A stretch of DNA of 64,000 nucleotides, taken from positions 214,501 to 278,500 of the forward strand of contig JACYXH010000131.1 of assembly GCA_026745465.1 (NCBI GenBank). Reading direction: 5' to 3'. The notes beneath the pieces were generated by a model, which worked only from the letters and a program-made list of their open reading frames with translations, did not search any database and was not told the origin of the DNA. This stretch comes from Lota lota (lineage: Eukaryota > Chordata > Actinopteri > Gadiformes > Lotidae). The translations under genes were made by a program, and so were the position numbers. Below, one piece after another: positions 12,854 to 29,420 of the stretch (its first letter is position 1; each line of letters begins with the position of its first letter).

Positions 12854-15800
12854 TTATAAGGACCTGGTAATGGCTCTATAGGCTGGACACCAACCTGTAA
12901 AGCAGATGAAGTTAAGATGTTCTTCACAAGAGCGTGGCCTCCATGTGGAAGGTTCCATGCTGGACACGCCCCCACAGGGGCTGGAATGTTGTGAGCCTTC
13001 GTCCCATTGGTTGAAGTCCATCGGCTCACCGGACATCCAAAACCAGGAGCTTCCTGAAAGAGACCTACCAACATTGAAAGAGAATAAAGAGTTACATGAG
13101 TGGAAGGAAGAATAATGTGTTCAAATATTTAGCTTGTGTTATTTTCATGGTATGTTTGATAAGACAAAGTGATGGACGGACAGATAATCATAAGGACAGA
13201 CTTGATTGCCTGATAGACACCAAGGTCTGGCCAGTACCTGCGCAGGCCCACCCAGAGGTGGCTGGTTAGTGGGAAGGGGGTGCGAGCCACCAGCTCATCA
13301 ATCATCTCCTGGTCTTCTGGGCCCATGAGGCTCAGCAGGTCCCAGTGAGAGTCTCTGCAGGAGAGCAGGGCGTCTGACCAGCACAGCCGTGTCCCCATCA
13401 GAGTGATGTTCCTCCCCATCTCCTGAATGCTGACGGAGGGTGCAGCGAGCTCTGTGGTAATAATTGACAGTGTGTTGTTGAGGGAGTTTTACTTTCAGCA
13501 CTGTAAGTGAATCTTCCTCTATAATCCCATTCAAAATAGCCTAGCCTACTATTAATATTTACTATGTACCTATACACCGTATATACAGTCTTCTGCATTG
13601 CCAATGCCACTATTATCATGTAGTTGTTAAACGTTCTGTCCACTAGAAGGCATTCTATTAATTTACATTGATTTCTTCCTAAGTAAGTAATAATATTAGC
13701 AACAAAATCACGACTCACAATGTTTTACATTGAATGCGATTGTTCGTTTCACACAATAATAAAATAATAACAAGTTATTGAGTTGAATGGGAGTGAACAC
13801 ATACAAAGTGATTTCCATTTTGCGAACGGCAACATACAATTGATTCACAAGTTCGAATTTTTACAGCTCTAGCCAGGGAATAAATCTGTTAAACCAATCA
13901 TATTTCACTGTCTTTGTCAAAGTCACCATTGAAACTGTACAAGTTGGAGGAGGTAACAGCCTCTTAACGTTTCTCCACACAGTGTTCTTACTGCATCCAT
14001 AGTGGTAAACTACCATCATAGATCTATAATTATCACTATCTGTTATATATATTGATCATTCATCTCGATCGCAGTAGGTGCCACAAACGAATGTGTAATT
14101 CCACCTCGGTATGTGAATATAGGTTGCATGAAGGTGTGCAGTTGTATCTCAACAGTTCTGTTTTGGATACCAATTTTCTATAAAAGAGTAATAGATGATT
14201 TTAGTTATTAAGCAGGGAAACTAACGTGAAATTGTAACTAACATACATAACATAACTAACATAAACGAACTAATAACTAACAAAAACACACCCACTTATC
14301 ATAATCCCCTCATGCGTGAACAGCCATTCACTACACTATTTTACACTTGGATTAAAAGTAAAACTTCAGTGTGATTGAATCCTCTAAAGACATGGGATGT
14401 TTTGGAGAAAGGACAGAGCATAAGCTTGTCTTCACTAGGCTATATAGGTTAAATCAGTTTTTTTCACAGATGCGATTATTATAGGAATAGGCCGCATATT
14501 CACATCACGTCTGATGTAAATAGTTTGTCACGTGCGTGAAAACTTTATTGTTCATCAGGCGTGACGTGACAAAAGCACTTCGTTTTTAGACACAGGTAGG
14601 CCAAGGCGAGAAAAGTGAGATTTGCTTAAGTTAGACAACACTAACCTTTTTATAAAAAATAATTTAATACCCATTTGAACAGGAATTTCAGCATTCGATT
14701 TATATTAAACTCCCGAAATGCGTTCCGACAGCCCTAAAGTCTACCTCTAAGTATCTGAGCAGGACACCTACACCATATCCACTATTAAGACCATTAGCAG
14801 ACAATTTACAGTTTCAGAAAGCGCCATTAGTGGCACTAAATTAATCGCCAATCAGTGTAGGATGTTTTTAAACACATTTTAATGGCAAACTAACACCTTC
14901 AGACACCTGGCAGTTCATTTTTTCCATAAAGGAACCGCCACAGTCTAATCTCAGCACACTTGAACTCAACTGATGTGAAGGGCTATGAGGTGTCTAAGAC
15001 CATTCAGAAAACAACTTACTTTGATACTTCACTCTGAAATATCACAATACAGAACAGTCATGTAGATCAGTGGAGCCCAACCTTTGACTTTAGGTGTACT
15101 ACTTAATTGTTAGTGGTATAATATAACGACCAGCAGCATTTTACGTTTGACCAATGATGGTTGACCAACAGTGGTACTGGTACACCCATCCCCCTTTGAT
15201 GATCATGTAATGATGGACTGGGTTCCTACCTCCGTACACTTTGACCTCACATAACTGCAGGTAGCTTGCTTGATCAGAGTTCTTGTAGAGGTTGATGAAC
15301 CTTCCTTCCATTCCCCAACACTTGACAGTCTGAGTTAAGCAGCCTGGGTTATCGTTGATGATGGCACACCTGAGGAAAAGAGACAGAGAGAGAAGATACA
15401 GTAGTATGGTGAAGGTATCAGAGACCAGATTCCAGTAGCTGGTGTGTGTCCAGGTGTACTTGAGCAGAGCACTGGTTGTGTTTTCTTCTTTTCTGGGAGT
15501 ATAATATTCTATGCTATTTAGTAATTTACACTTTTATCCAAAGACACCTAAAAGCAGGTTGAGGTCATTATGGATCAAACCCAGAACGTATTGGATGGGA
15601 ATTGAACAGTATTGAGTGGAAGTAGGGTAGGTGACACCAGTGATTCACCTTGGATTGTCGTTGCCGTTGTTCACCACTGAATTCCCGATGAGTATTTCCA
15701 CGCCATTGAACCATTCCCTATAGGCATTCCTATTAGTGACCTGGATCTCTGACACCCTGTACACACCAGGCAGCTCCAGCCTCCACCATGGTTTAGCCTG

Positions 15801-16395
15801 ATAGGCGGTAGAGCTGCAGCTGTTGTGCTCAAATGTAGGGTCGCTGTTCCCATCGACGGAGTGTTCAACATCCCCCCAGGTCAACGGGGTTGTAGACTGA
15901 ACAGCCTTGCCGCTCAACGCCAGGTTAATGCGGGATGCAGCTTAATGGAGAGTGGAACCACAGAATAGTTTGTCAAGTTGCATTCCATTGTTCAAATCAC
16001 ATTGAAATACTTATAATAATAATTATAACTAGTCTTAGGCCCCTGAATGGAGCACATAGAAATACCTGAAAATCCAGGTGACTTCCACATGAGGACCACA
16101 ACACCTGGTGATGAGAAAATATTATTTATTTAATTATATATTATTTAAGCTATTATCAGCTTTTATTTACAAGCATATATTCTGCAACTATTGTATAAAT
16201 TAAATATTCAAACTATTCATAGTAGGATTCTTACACACATCCACGATCACAATAACATTGGAGGAGATCAACTGTCAAAAGTTATGGCACGTACATATTT
16301 ATTAATTGAATATAATGAACTGGATAATGATAAATACTGTAGTGCTGTGTGGAATACCTACCAATGAAACTGCAAATGAGACGACTGGACCCCAT
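12854..16395 (-). CDS. Secreted F-type lectin plus C-type lectin-like protein, six exons
   Basis: I assembled this gene from splice sites; every junction keeps phase. Exons: 16395-16362 (ATG), 16104-16066, 15940-15649, 15369-15230, 13451-13238, 13064-12854 (TAA). The product is 309 aa. Exons 1-2 give a hydrophobic signal peptide (residues 1 to about 24, ending KSPGFS). Exons 3-4 encode an F5/8-type-C fucolectin domain (WGDVEHSVDGN, PWWRLELPGVYRVSEIQVTN, CWGMEGRFINLY, LCEVKVYG). Exons 5-6 encode a C-type lectin-like domain (CWSDALLSCRD, LWVGLRR, WFWMSGEPMDFNQW, CEEHLNFIC). From memory of the eel agglutinin fold, the sugar-binding His and the RGD/vicinal-Cys segment are changed (NRNAYREW here), and the CTLD lacks EPN/QPD and WND. 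Classical fucose or Ca-dependent sugar binding may therefore be lost. Likely an extracellular pattern-recognition lectin. Confidence 0.8.
13500..15200 (-). other. Long intron of the lectin gene
   Basis: The AT-rich intron between the F-lectin and C-type lectin exons (13452-15229). No further exon is needed to keep frame, and none is visible. Its length, set beside the short introns inside each domain, marks the junction of two once-separate modules. Confidence 0.6.
15520..15615. repeat. SINE-like fragment in the lectin intron
   Basis: Contains ACTTTTATCCAAAGACACCT and GGATCAAACCCAGAAC, words typical of fish SINE tails and heads. It is short and degenerate; the class is uncertain. Confidence 0.35.
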
Positions 16396-17320
16396 GGTTC
16401 TGGAGAAACAACATGCTCAGACAATAGATAATACTAGCTACTAGGTATACAGTCATACATACATATGAAATTATACATACAACATTGTATTGAAAGTGGA
16501 AACAAATACATCCTTTGAGATGGAGCCATAAGTAATTGACATATTACATTAATCTTAATAGCCCTAAAATGAGGAGTCTACCATTACAGAGTAATACAAT
16601 AAAATCGTAAAATAGTTTGTCTCTCTGACTTGAAGATGGTACTCACCGGCAGAGTCTGTAGGTCCTTCTGCTACGAATGAGGCGTCTGCATCTAGGACCA
16701 GCACCATATAAACTTGGATTTGCATTAAGTAATCCAAAGGCTCTTGTTTGCAAATACTACTGCTCAAGCCCTCACTCTGGGAGTGATTTAGGGGAGGTTC
16801 TCTGCAGCAAAGGAAAGGCTAGAGACATGAGGTGAATTTAACAAAAACATGTCTCTTTATTACAACAAACTTGTCTTGGTTTGAGGTACAGGGGGAAACC
16901 GGTAAGCAAGGCTGGATGAGCTCGATGGACTAGCCAGCGCTACAGTAACCTTCACCAACTTGCATCTGATTAGTCTGGTTCTTATTCTGTGGCCCATTGG
17001 TGTTGGTTATTCTGATGTTTCTCAGCTGGTTTCCCCAGGTGGTGGAGCTAGCCTGAATGCTGCCAGGACGTCTGGATGTGTCCCAGTCGTCACAACCACC
17101 TTATCCAGGAGGACTCAAGACCTTGTCCATTAGGATCAGAAAGTCCTAAAGGGAAGAACCAAATGAATGTTTATGTGTACGTTGACAGAAAACTAACCTG
17201 CATTGTCATTTATTGTGTCACAGCATTATTTTCTGTAGAAAGCTGCTTGCTCCCGCATTGCCATTTGCTTAGAAAAAACGGACATGAGTTGAGTATTCCT
17301 GAGTTTTTGTAATTAAAGTA
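16396..17320. other. Upstream flank of the lectin gene
   Basis: No coding sequence recognised. It must hold the lectin promoter, but no clear TATA box or other site could be assigned. Confidence 0.4.
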
Positions 17321-17329
17321 TCAAAGCCG

Positions 17330-18170
17330 AGCACTTAGGGTCAATGTTTATGACCTTATAAAATCAGATGCTTAAACAAAAAGAGGGTTGGATAATAAAA
17401 ACTGCAGGGCTATTTAAATCCCTGTAGGCAAATGGTCTGTGAATACACAAATACAAAGGACTCTGAGAGAGAAGGAAGGGAGACGAAGCGTGTGATAGTG
17501 AGAGGGGGATGAAGAGAGAGAGGTAAATATATGGATATATTTGCATTTGGTGGAGGCATGTTAAAGCAGTATGCACTATGGTACTAGTACCAATAGTGTG
17601 TGATACTAGTTTTAGTACCAAAGGGTTTCTATCCATCTCTCTATGTTCCACTCTGCATTCAGGACGAAGGGACACCGGTGGCGAGGTGTGTCTGGATGTG
17701 TGGAGCTCTGTCTGGCCAGCGGTCGATGTCTGCGTCCGAGAGCTGGTTAAGCTTCTCGGACACGTATCTTCAACGCCACGGTGTGGAGCATTTCATACAC
17801 AACATCGCTCATTAAAACGCTCAGACACAACGATGGTACTAGCTTAAATCACATTTGTTATTCAACTAACAAAGCAGAGCACTTAGGGTGAATGTTTATG
17901 ACCTTACAGGTCAACAGATGCATGAACAGAAGCAGAAGGATAGACAACAATAAACTGCAGGGTTATTTAAATCCCTGTAGGCAAACAGTCTGCGAATATA
18001 CAAATAGGAAGGACTCTGAGAGAGGAGGAGCAGAGAGCGAGAGAGAGGGGGCTGAAGAGAGAGGTAAATATATGTGTATATTTGCATATAGTCTGTCACG
18101 GCTTGTGCAGGGAGGTAAACAAATGCAGTCATCAGACTCAGATGGGTAGGAGCAAAAATAAGCTTTACTT
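17330..18170. repeat. Two copies of the GCACTTAGGGT...GCATTTGG repeat unit
   Basis: Copies at about 17325-17570 and 17872-18165. Each runs from GCACTTAGGGT(C/G)AATGTTTATG through CTGCAGGG(C/T)TATTTAAATC and a GA-rich stretch to AATATATG and TTTGCAT. Further copies or parts lie at 19070-19475, 20040-20330, 23680-23760 and 24280-24540. Between the first two sits a 17640-17830 block that shares words with 9085-9175. Confidence 0.75.
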
Positions 18171-18224
18171 CATTTAAACAGACAGACAGAAACAAACCTA
18201 CAATAAACAATGAGCCAACAAATC

Positions 18225-18825
18225 ATAAACCAATCAGGCTCAGGGCTAGACACCCAAGTCTCAGGGCTAGCCCAGGCTAGGGAGCAGGGCTAGTCACCCA
18301 AGTCGTAGGGCTAGCTCAGGCTAGGGGGCAGGTCTAGACACCCAAGTCTCAGGGCTAGCTCAGGCTAGGGAGCAGGGCTAGACACCCAAGTCTCAGGGCT
18401 AGCTCAGGCTAGGGAGCAGGGCTAGACACCCAAGTCTCAGGGCTAGCTCAGGCTAGGGAACAGGGCTAGACACCCAAGTCTCAGTGCTAGCTCAGGCTAG
18501 GGAGAATGGCAAGGCAAGTCAGGAACAGGGCTAGCTCAGACTAGGGAACAGGGCTAGGAAGGCTAGGAACAGGGCTAGCTCAGGCTAGGAACAGGGCTAG
18601 CTCAGGCTAGGGAACAGAGCTAGCTCAGGCTAGGGAGCAGGGCTAGGAATGCCAGGAACAGGGCTAGCTCAGGCTAGGGAACAGGGCTAGCTCAGGCTAG
18701 GGAACAGGGCTATGAAGGCCTAAAACAGGGCTAGCTCAGGCTAGGGAACAGGGCTAGCTCAGGCTAGGGAACAGGGCTAGGACGGCCAGGAACAGGGCTA
18801 GGCAGGTCTGGAACAGAGCCTGTAT
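18225..18825. repeat. Minisatellite with GGCTAG core
   Basis: Tandem units combine CAGGGCTAGACACCCAAGTC and CTCAGGCTAGGGAACAGGGC, in about 60 bp then about 23-25 bp periods. A derived shorter period towards the right end suggests array turnover. Confidence 0.9.
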
Positions 18826-19064
18826 GACCGCCAAGGTTTCTGGGTAGTGTAGTTATGTTTGCTACAAATTCATACTGAACACATTGTGTGTACATTATGC
18901 ATTTTGAATAAAATAAATGGCAACATTCAGTTCCAACAATGCATTATATCCTCATAAAACTATAAATTCTGATATTGGGTAAATGAACTTCAGGAAACAC
19001 ATCTGGGAACACATCTCTAAAACAGACATGATGTGAGTATTCCTGAGAATTTGATATTCAACTG

Positions 19065-19218
19065 AAAAAGCAGAGCACTTAGGGTGGATGTTTATGACTT
19101 TTCAGGTCAACAGATGCATGAACAAAAGCTGGAGGTTTGACAACCAAAAACTGCAGGGTTATATAAATCCCTGTAGGCAAACAGTCTGTGAATATACAAA
19201 TACGAACAATAGAGGAGG

Positions 19219-19274
<56 letters not shown>

Positions 19275-19541
19275 CAGAGAGAGAGAGAGAGAGAGGAGAG
19301 AGGAGAGAGGAGAGAGAGAGAGAGAGAGAGGAGAGAGGAGAGAGGAGAGAGAGAGAGAGAGAGAGGGGGGTGAAGAGAGAGAGGTAAATATATGTGTATA
19401 TTTGCATTTGGTCGAGGCATCTTAAAACACTGAGTGTGTCACGGCTTGTGCAGGGAGGTGAACCCAAATGCAGACATCAGAATCCCCCCCCCCCCCCCCC
19501 CCCCCCCCAGGCAGACTGGGGCAGAAACTAGGTAACTTAAA

Positions 19542-19615
<74 letters not shown>

Positions 19616-20611
19616 ACGTGGGAAGATTACAGCCCAGACATTTGATTAATGACAGCATTACATTTTTGGATGGTTTCTTGGTGTTGATGTGTGTCTGTGC
19701 GGGTGTATGTGTGTCCAGTGACGTGTGTGTGTGTGATGATTTGAAGATCACTGACAATCTTCATTGGATAAAATCAGTAAAAGAATGTCAATTAAAAATG
19801 CATTTAATGTGAATATGGTCAAAGTTAGTGCATATGATGATTTTGGTACAGTAAATGTAGGCTACTGATAACAAAACAAACACACTGCATCCATTTGAAC
19901 AAACAACAAATATTTATGATATGATGTGTGCGTAATAAAGTTAATATTACAATGGTTTGTCCTCGTTCTGAATGAAAGGTTGCTGTTTGTGCACAGGTCC
20001 AAGTCAAGTCTGAAGACTCTTATGGTTAGAATGTTTTTTTATTCATTACCGATACTGATTATGTAAATCACTGTAGGCAAACATGTTGGGGAATATACAA
20101 ATACAAAATACTCTGATGGAGGAGGAAGGGAGATGAAGCGTGTGATAGCGAGAGGGGAGGGAGGTTAATATATGGATATATATTTGCATTTGGTTGAGGC
20201 ATCTTAAAACACTGAGTGTGTCACGGCTTGTGCAGGGAGGTGAACCCAAATGCAGACATCAGACTCAGAGGGGTGGGTGCAAAAGGAAGCTTTACTTCAT
20301 GTACACAGACAGAAACAAACCTACAACAAACAAGGAACCGACAAACTGGGCCAGCAGCTAGAGAACTTCCAATACATGGAACACAGGTGACCAGAATTAC
20401 TAATTAACACAAACATTACACTAACAACACAGGGAAAACATGTAGTGAGGTTACAGCACCCCCCCCCCCCCCACCCCCCAACCCCCCACACCCCCCAGGC
20501 AGACATAAACAAACCTACAACAAACAAGAAACCATCAAACAGGGGCAGAAACTAGGGAACGTGTGTGTGTGTGCGTGTGTGTGTGTGTGCGTGTGTGTGT
20601 GTGTGTGCGTA

Positions 20612-20643
<32 letters not shown>

Positions 20644-20908
20644 TACATGTGTGTGTGTGTGTGTCAATATATTTACATATTTGCATTTGGTCGAGGCATC
20701 TTAAAACACAGAGTGTGTCAAAGCTTGAGCAGGGAGGTGAACTGTTGGATGTGAGCTAATGTTGGATGACTCTAACAACCTCCCCCATGACAGAGGGACC
20801 TTGACCCCATGACCCTAGACTCTGGCTCTATGATGCTAGGCTATCCTCTGAACCCTGAGGTCAAGAGACTTAGGCCCAATCCCAGTTCCCTCCTTGCCCC
20901 TACCACGT

Positions 20909-20971
<63 letters not shown>

Positions 20972-20975
20972 AATA
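19065..20975. repeat. Segmental repeat copy 1 (partner 23520-24970)
   Basis: Collinear with the later copy: (GA)n at 19218-19370, a poly-C run at 19483-19508, (TG)n at 19545-19612, then unique DNA with TTTCTTGGTGTTGATGTG and GTCCTCGTTCTGAATGAAAG, a second GCATTTGGTYGAGGCATC block, (TG)n at 20560-20664, TTGGATGACTCTAACAACC, and (AC)n at 20914-20968. No coding frame is supported. Confidence 0.8.
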
Positions 20976-21119
20976 AAATCTAGTTGGATTTGTAACTAAA
21001 TAAAATACCTAGGGGTGGGTTAACCTACGTTTGAAAATAAATTCACATTTTTGCGTTTCATAATATTATGTTTATGTGGGTCACAAATGCAGCTTAATAA
21101 TCATGTCTATATTGATGCA

Positions 21120-21144
21120 ACACACACACACACCCACAAGCACA

Positions 21145-21178
<34 letters not shown>
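21120..21178. repeat. (AC)n microsatellite
   Basis: Alternating AC with a few interruptions, directly before the CTACTCTGACTGAATCCG block that also occurs at 25000 and, inverted, at 61440. Confidence 0.9.
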
Positions 21179-21179
<1 letters not shown>

Positions 21180-21229
21180 CAAACTTCCTACTCTGACTGA
21201 ATCCGCTGTCTGCTGCTCGTGTGTGCACT

Positions 21230-23190
21230 GTGCTGGTTTGGTGTTGGTATGGTTTTGGGGTGGGGTTAAGGTGGTGTTGGTGTTGGGGTGGTGTTGGTGT
21301 TGGGGTGGTGTTAGGGTTTTGTTTGGGATGGGGTGGTGTTGGGGTGGTGTGGGGGTGTTGTTGGTGTTGGGGTGAGGGTGATGTTGAAGTGGTTTTGGTG
21401 TTGGGGTGGTGTTTTGGTGGAGTTAGGGTGTTGTTGGGGTGATGTTGGTGTTAGGGTGTGGGTGGTGTTGAAGTGGTGTTGATGTTGGGGTGGTGTTGGG
21501 TGGCGTTGGGGTGGTGTTAGTGTTGGGGTGGTGAGGTGTTGGGGTAGTTTTGGGGTGGTGTTGGTGTTGGGGTGGTGTTTATGTTGGGATGGTGATGGGG
21601 TTGGGGTGGTGTTGGGGTGATGTATGTGTTTGTGTGGTGTGGTGTAGGGGTGGTGTTGGTGTTGGGGTGGTGTTGGTGTTTGTGTTGGGGTGGTGTTGGT
21701 GTTGGGTTGGTGTTGGGGTGGTGTTGGTGTTTGTGTTTGGTTGGGGTTTAGGGTGTGTTGGTGTTAAGGTGGTGTTTGTGTTGGGGTGGTGTTGGGATGG
21801 TGTTGGTGTTAGGGTGGTGTTGGGGTGGTGTTGGTATTGGTGTTGGGGTGGTGTTGGGGTGGTGTTACGTTGGGTAGTGTTGGGGTGGTGTTGATGTTAG
21901 GGTGGTGTTGGGGTGGAGGTGAGGTGGTGTTGGTGTTAGGGTGGTGTCGTTGTTGGGGTGGTGTGGTGTTGGGGTGGTGTTGGTGTTGGGGTGGTGTTGG
22001 TGTTGGGTTGGTGTTGGTGTTTGTGTTTGGTTGGGGTTTGGGGTGTGTTGGTGTTAAGGTGGTGTTGGTGTTGGGTTGGTGTTGGGGTGGAGTAGGGTGG
22101 TGTTGCGGTGGTGTTGGTGTTGGGGTGGTGTTACGTTGGGGTAGTGTTGGGGTGGTGTTGGTGTTAGGGTGGTGTTGGGGTGGTGTTGGTGTTGGGGTGG
22201 TGGTTTGGTGGTGTTGGGGTGGTGTTGGTGTTGGAGTGGTTTTGGGGTGGTATTGGTTTTGGGGTGGTGTTGGGGTTGTGTTGGTGTTGGGGTGGTGTTG
22301 GGTTGGTGTTGTGGTTGGGCTGGTGTTGGGGTGGGGTTGGGGTTGGGGTGGTGTTGGGGTGGTGTTGGGGTGGTGTTGGTGTTGGGGTGGGGGTGGTGTT
22401 GAAGTGGTGTTGTGTTGGGGTGGTGTTGGGGTGGTGTTGGTGTTACGGTGGTGTTGGGGTGGTGTTGGTGTTGGGGTGGTGTTGGTGTTGGGTTGGTGTT
22501 GGGTTGGTGTTGGTGTTTGTGTTTGGTTGGGGTTTGGGGTGTGTTGGTGTTAAGGTGGTGTTGGTGTTGGGTTGGTGTTGGGGTGGAGTAGGGTGGTGTT
22601 GGGGTGGTGTTGGTGTTGGGGTGGTGTTACGTTGGGGTAGTGTTGGGGTGGTGTTGGGGTGGTGTTGGTGTTGGGGTGGTGGTTTGGTGGTGTTGGGGTG
22701 ATGTTGGTGTTGGAGTGGTGTTGGGGTGGTGTTGGGGTTTGGGGTCTGTTGGTGTTAGGGTGGTGTTGGGGTGGAGTTGAGGTGGTGTTGGTTTTAGGGT
22801 GGTGTCGGTGTTGGGGTGGTGTGGTGTTGGGGTGGTGTTGGGGTGGTGGTGTTGGGGTTGGGGTGGTGTTGGGGTGGGGTTGGGGTGGGGTTGGGGTGGT
22901 TTTGGGGTGGTGTTGGTTTTGGGGTGGTGTTGGTGTTGGTGTTGGTGTTGGTGTTGGGGTGGTGTTGGGGTTGTGTTGGTGTTGAGGTGGTGTTGGGTTG
23001 GTGTTGTGGTTGGGCTGGTGTTGGGGTGGGGTTGGGGTGGTGTTGGGGTGGTGTTGGTTTTGGGGTGGTGTTGGTGTTGGGGTGGGGGTGGTGTTGAAGT
23101 GGTGTTGTGTTGGGGTGGTGTTGTGTTGGGGTGGCGTTGGTGTTGGGTGGAATTGGGGTGGTGTTGGGTTGGTGTTGGGTGGTATTGGGG
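21230..23190 (+). repeat. 2-kb G-rich minisatellite (GGTGTTGGGGT family)
   Basis: Almost 2 kb built from GGTGTTGGGGT, GGTGTTGGTGTT and GGTTGGGGTT words, with higher-order blocks of about 500-550 bp (GTTTGTGTTTGGTTGGGG recurs near 21730, 22020 and 22510). The plus strand is nearly free of C and runs of three or four G recur every 6-12 bases, so G-quadruplex formation is plausible. Long open frames encoding Val/Leu/Gly/Trp repeats follow from the composition and are not taken as genes. Confidence 0.95.
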
Positions 23191-23206
23191 TTAGGGTTAG
23201 GGTTAG
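23188..23206 (+). repeat. Short interstitial telomere-like repeat
   Basis: Three GGGTTA units occur at the right boundary of the G-rich minisatellite, followed by two TAGTACGGATAG units. Too short to be a chromosome end. Confidence 0.8.
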
Positions 23207-23519
23207 TACGGATAGTAGTACGGATAGTAGTTGGATATGTACTATTTGTGTTGAAAATTGTGGGTGACCTATAGGTCACCGACACTTGGCAGTAAGCTAG
23301 GGCCCCGGGGTCTTTTGTAAATGAAAGAGGACCTCGACTACATGTAAAGTTATTAATGTTGTGCTTCTAGCCCAACCGGAAGGTATTTAAACGGCCGCGT
23401 CAGAGGCCTACACAACAGGCTCCTATGGAAGGCCCTAGAATGACTTTGTATAAAGCTAGAGCCCTGTGGTCTTTTCCATAGTTAAGGGGACCTCCACCAC
23501 ATGTGAGATTATCAATTTG

Positions 23520-24970
<1,451 letters not shown>

Positions 24971-24974
24971 ACCC

Positions 24975-25115
24975 GGAGCGCTGCTTCCTCTACTTCCTAC
25001 TCTGACTGAATCCGCTGTCTGCTGCTCTCATAGCTCTGCTGCTCGTGTGTGCACTGTGCGCGTGCACGCCGGGGCGAGTTCCTGCAGCGAGCGTAGCGGC
25101 AATAAACATGTCTGT
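24975..25115. repeat. Repeat arm shared with 61335-61475 in inverted orientation
   Basis: CTGAATCCGCTGTCTGCTG, GTGTGCACTGTGCGCGTG and CGAGCGTAGCGGCAATAAAC all recur on the opposite strand at 61335-61475. A third partial copy at 21185-21240 is cut off by the G-rich minisatellite. Confidence 0.75.
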
Positions 25116-25519
25116 TCTCTCTTCTGCTTTTGTTGAATATTGGATCGGGGCTGGATGAATAGTATTCGGGGAAGCCGAATGATGAATATTGATTCATGGA
25201 TGGATGAATGAGAGTGAGTGAGTGAGTGAGAGAGAGAGAGAGAGAGACTCTCAGCCCCGCCCACTGGCTCCCCATGCCAGAGAGGCAAACACAGAGGAAC
25301 CAGCAGTCAGAGAGTCATCACACCGTGCAAGGGAAGTTCCTATCACAGCATCCAAACAGTCTAGAGGAGACGGATTCAGGAATGCGTTTTCACATTCTCA
25401 CAGAAAAGTCTAAACATAAAACAAAGGTAATTCAAAACCAGTGTACTGGGTCTTAGTGATACGCATCTGTCCAGTATTTGAATCCACTACTTCCCCCCCC
25501 CCCCTTCCTTCTTTTGACA

Positions 25520-28137
<2,618 letters not shown>

Positions 28138-28717
28138 GGTTAGCTGCCGCATCATATTCCACGGTCAACATTTTGGTAGTAGTAGTAGTAGTGGGGTTTG
28201 TCAACACTTAAACAATAGAGAGGAGATACGGATTAAAAACATAACTTTCATAGATTAGAGTGTGTGTGTGTGTGTTTCATCACACGTGATAGTAAATCGA
28301 TACGACCAAACAACACAATTGCTACTAGTTCATATTATGTACTTAGGAGTCCGCTATTAGGCAGCTTGGAATTAGCATTAACATTAACCGTACTAGCGAC
28401 GGCACGGTGTAGCACTGAGCTACGGCACGCTTTAGCGTTGTGAGTTTAAGCCCTCCTAGTTTTGTGATCGGCCAACAGTAATCTTTGACGTAAGCTAAAT
28501 AACACGGACTAAGTCAATTGCCTTTCATGGTCATAAGACATGGCAAGTTGACAGTGGCGTAAGCAGATCATTCAGGCCCCCGGTGCTATAATACAAAGTA
28601 TCACAAAGTTGGCGTGGGTCGTAACCATGGATATAACACTCCTTCATAGAACACTGGCTCTTTAAGATCATTTAAGCTGAAACAGTGGGTTCACTGGCTC
28701 TTTCAAGTTTGTTTTAT

Positions 28718-28763
<46 letters not shown>

Positions 28764-28870
28764 GCTGCTGATAAATTACTTTTCACACAAACCTCAAGTC
28801 ACTCTTGAGACAACAGCATGTTTACACACTACTAGTATGTGTAGGAGTGTATCACATCTCACTAGCTCTA
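28138..28870. other. Upstream flank of the NXPE3-like gene
   Basis: A short GTAGTAGTAGTAGTAG run lies at 28175-28193, in the 5' flank. Bases 28600-28640 repeat GTGGGTCGTAACCATGG from the 9.2 kb block. (TG)n and (AC)n occur at 28260 and 28722-28760. No gene seen. Confidence 0.5.
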
Positions 28871-28874
28871 CTGC

Positions 28875-29420
28875 ACACTCTATCTACAGTTCTCTCTCTC
28901 GCAACACCCCACTCTCTCTACTTCCCTCTCTCTGCCTTTCTCTCCGTCTCACGACCTCTTTCTGCCTCTCTCTCTGCCCCTCTCTGTATCTCCATCTCTC
29001 TCAGTACCCCCTCTCATCCTCTTTATCTCTCTTTCTCTCTTTCTTTACCCCTCTCTGTATCTCCACCTCTCTCAGTACCCCCTCTCATCCTCTTAATCTC
29101 TCTCTCTCTCTCTCTCTACCCCTCTCTGTATCTCCACCTCTCTCAGTACCCCCTCTCATCCTCTTTATCTCTCTCTCTCTCTGCCCCTCTCTGTATCTCC
29201 ACCTCTCTCAGTACCCCCTCTCATCCTCTTTATCTCTCTCTCTCTCTACCCCTCTCTGTATCTCCATCTCTCTCAGTACCCCCTCTCATCCTCTTTATCT
29301 CTCTCTCTCTACCCCCTATTGTATCTCCTCTTCTCTCAGTACCCCTCTCTCGTCCACTTTATCTCTCTCTCTTGCCCTACCCTTCACTCTCTCTCTCTGT
29401 ATCGCTCTCTCTCTGTCTCA
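28875..29420. repeat. Pyrimidine-rich minisatellite, about 60 bp unit
   Basis: About six units carry CCCCTCTCTGTATCTCCA, CTCTCAGTACCCCCTCTC and ATCCTCTTTATCTC. The strand is almost purely C/T, with H-DNA potential. Long open frames here are compositional. Confidence 0.9.

Noticed and set aside
23188..23206. Chromosome end or telomere addition
   Set aside because: Only three units, with ordinary sequence and genes continuing on both sides.
21825..23285. Long open frames rich in Val/Leu/Gly/Trp (+) or Pro/Thr/Asn (-)
   Set aside because: They lie wholly in the G-rich minisatellite. A C-poor strand lacks most stop contexts, and several frames are open at once.
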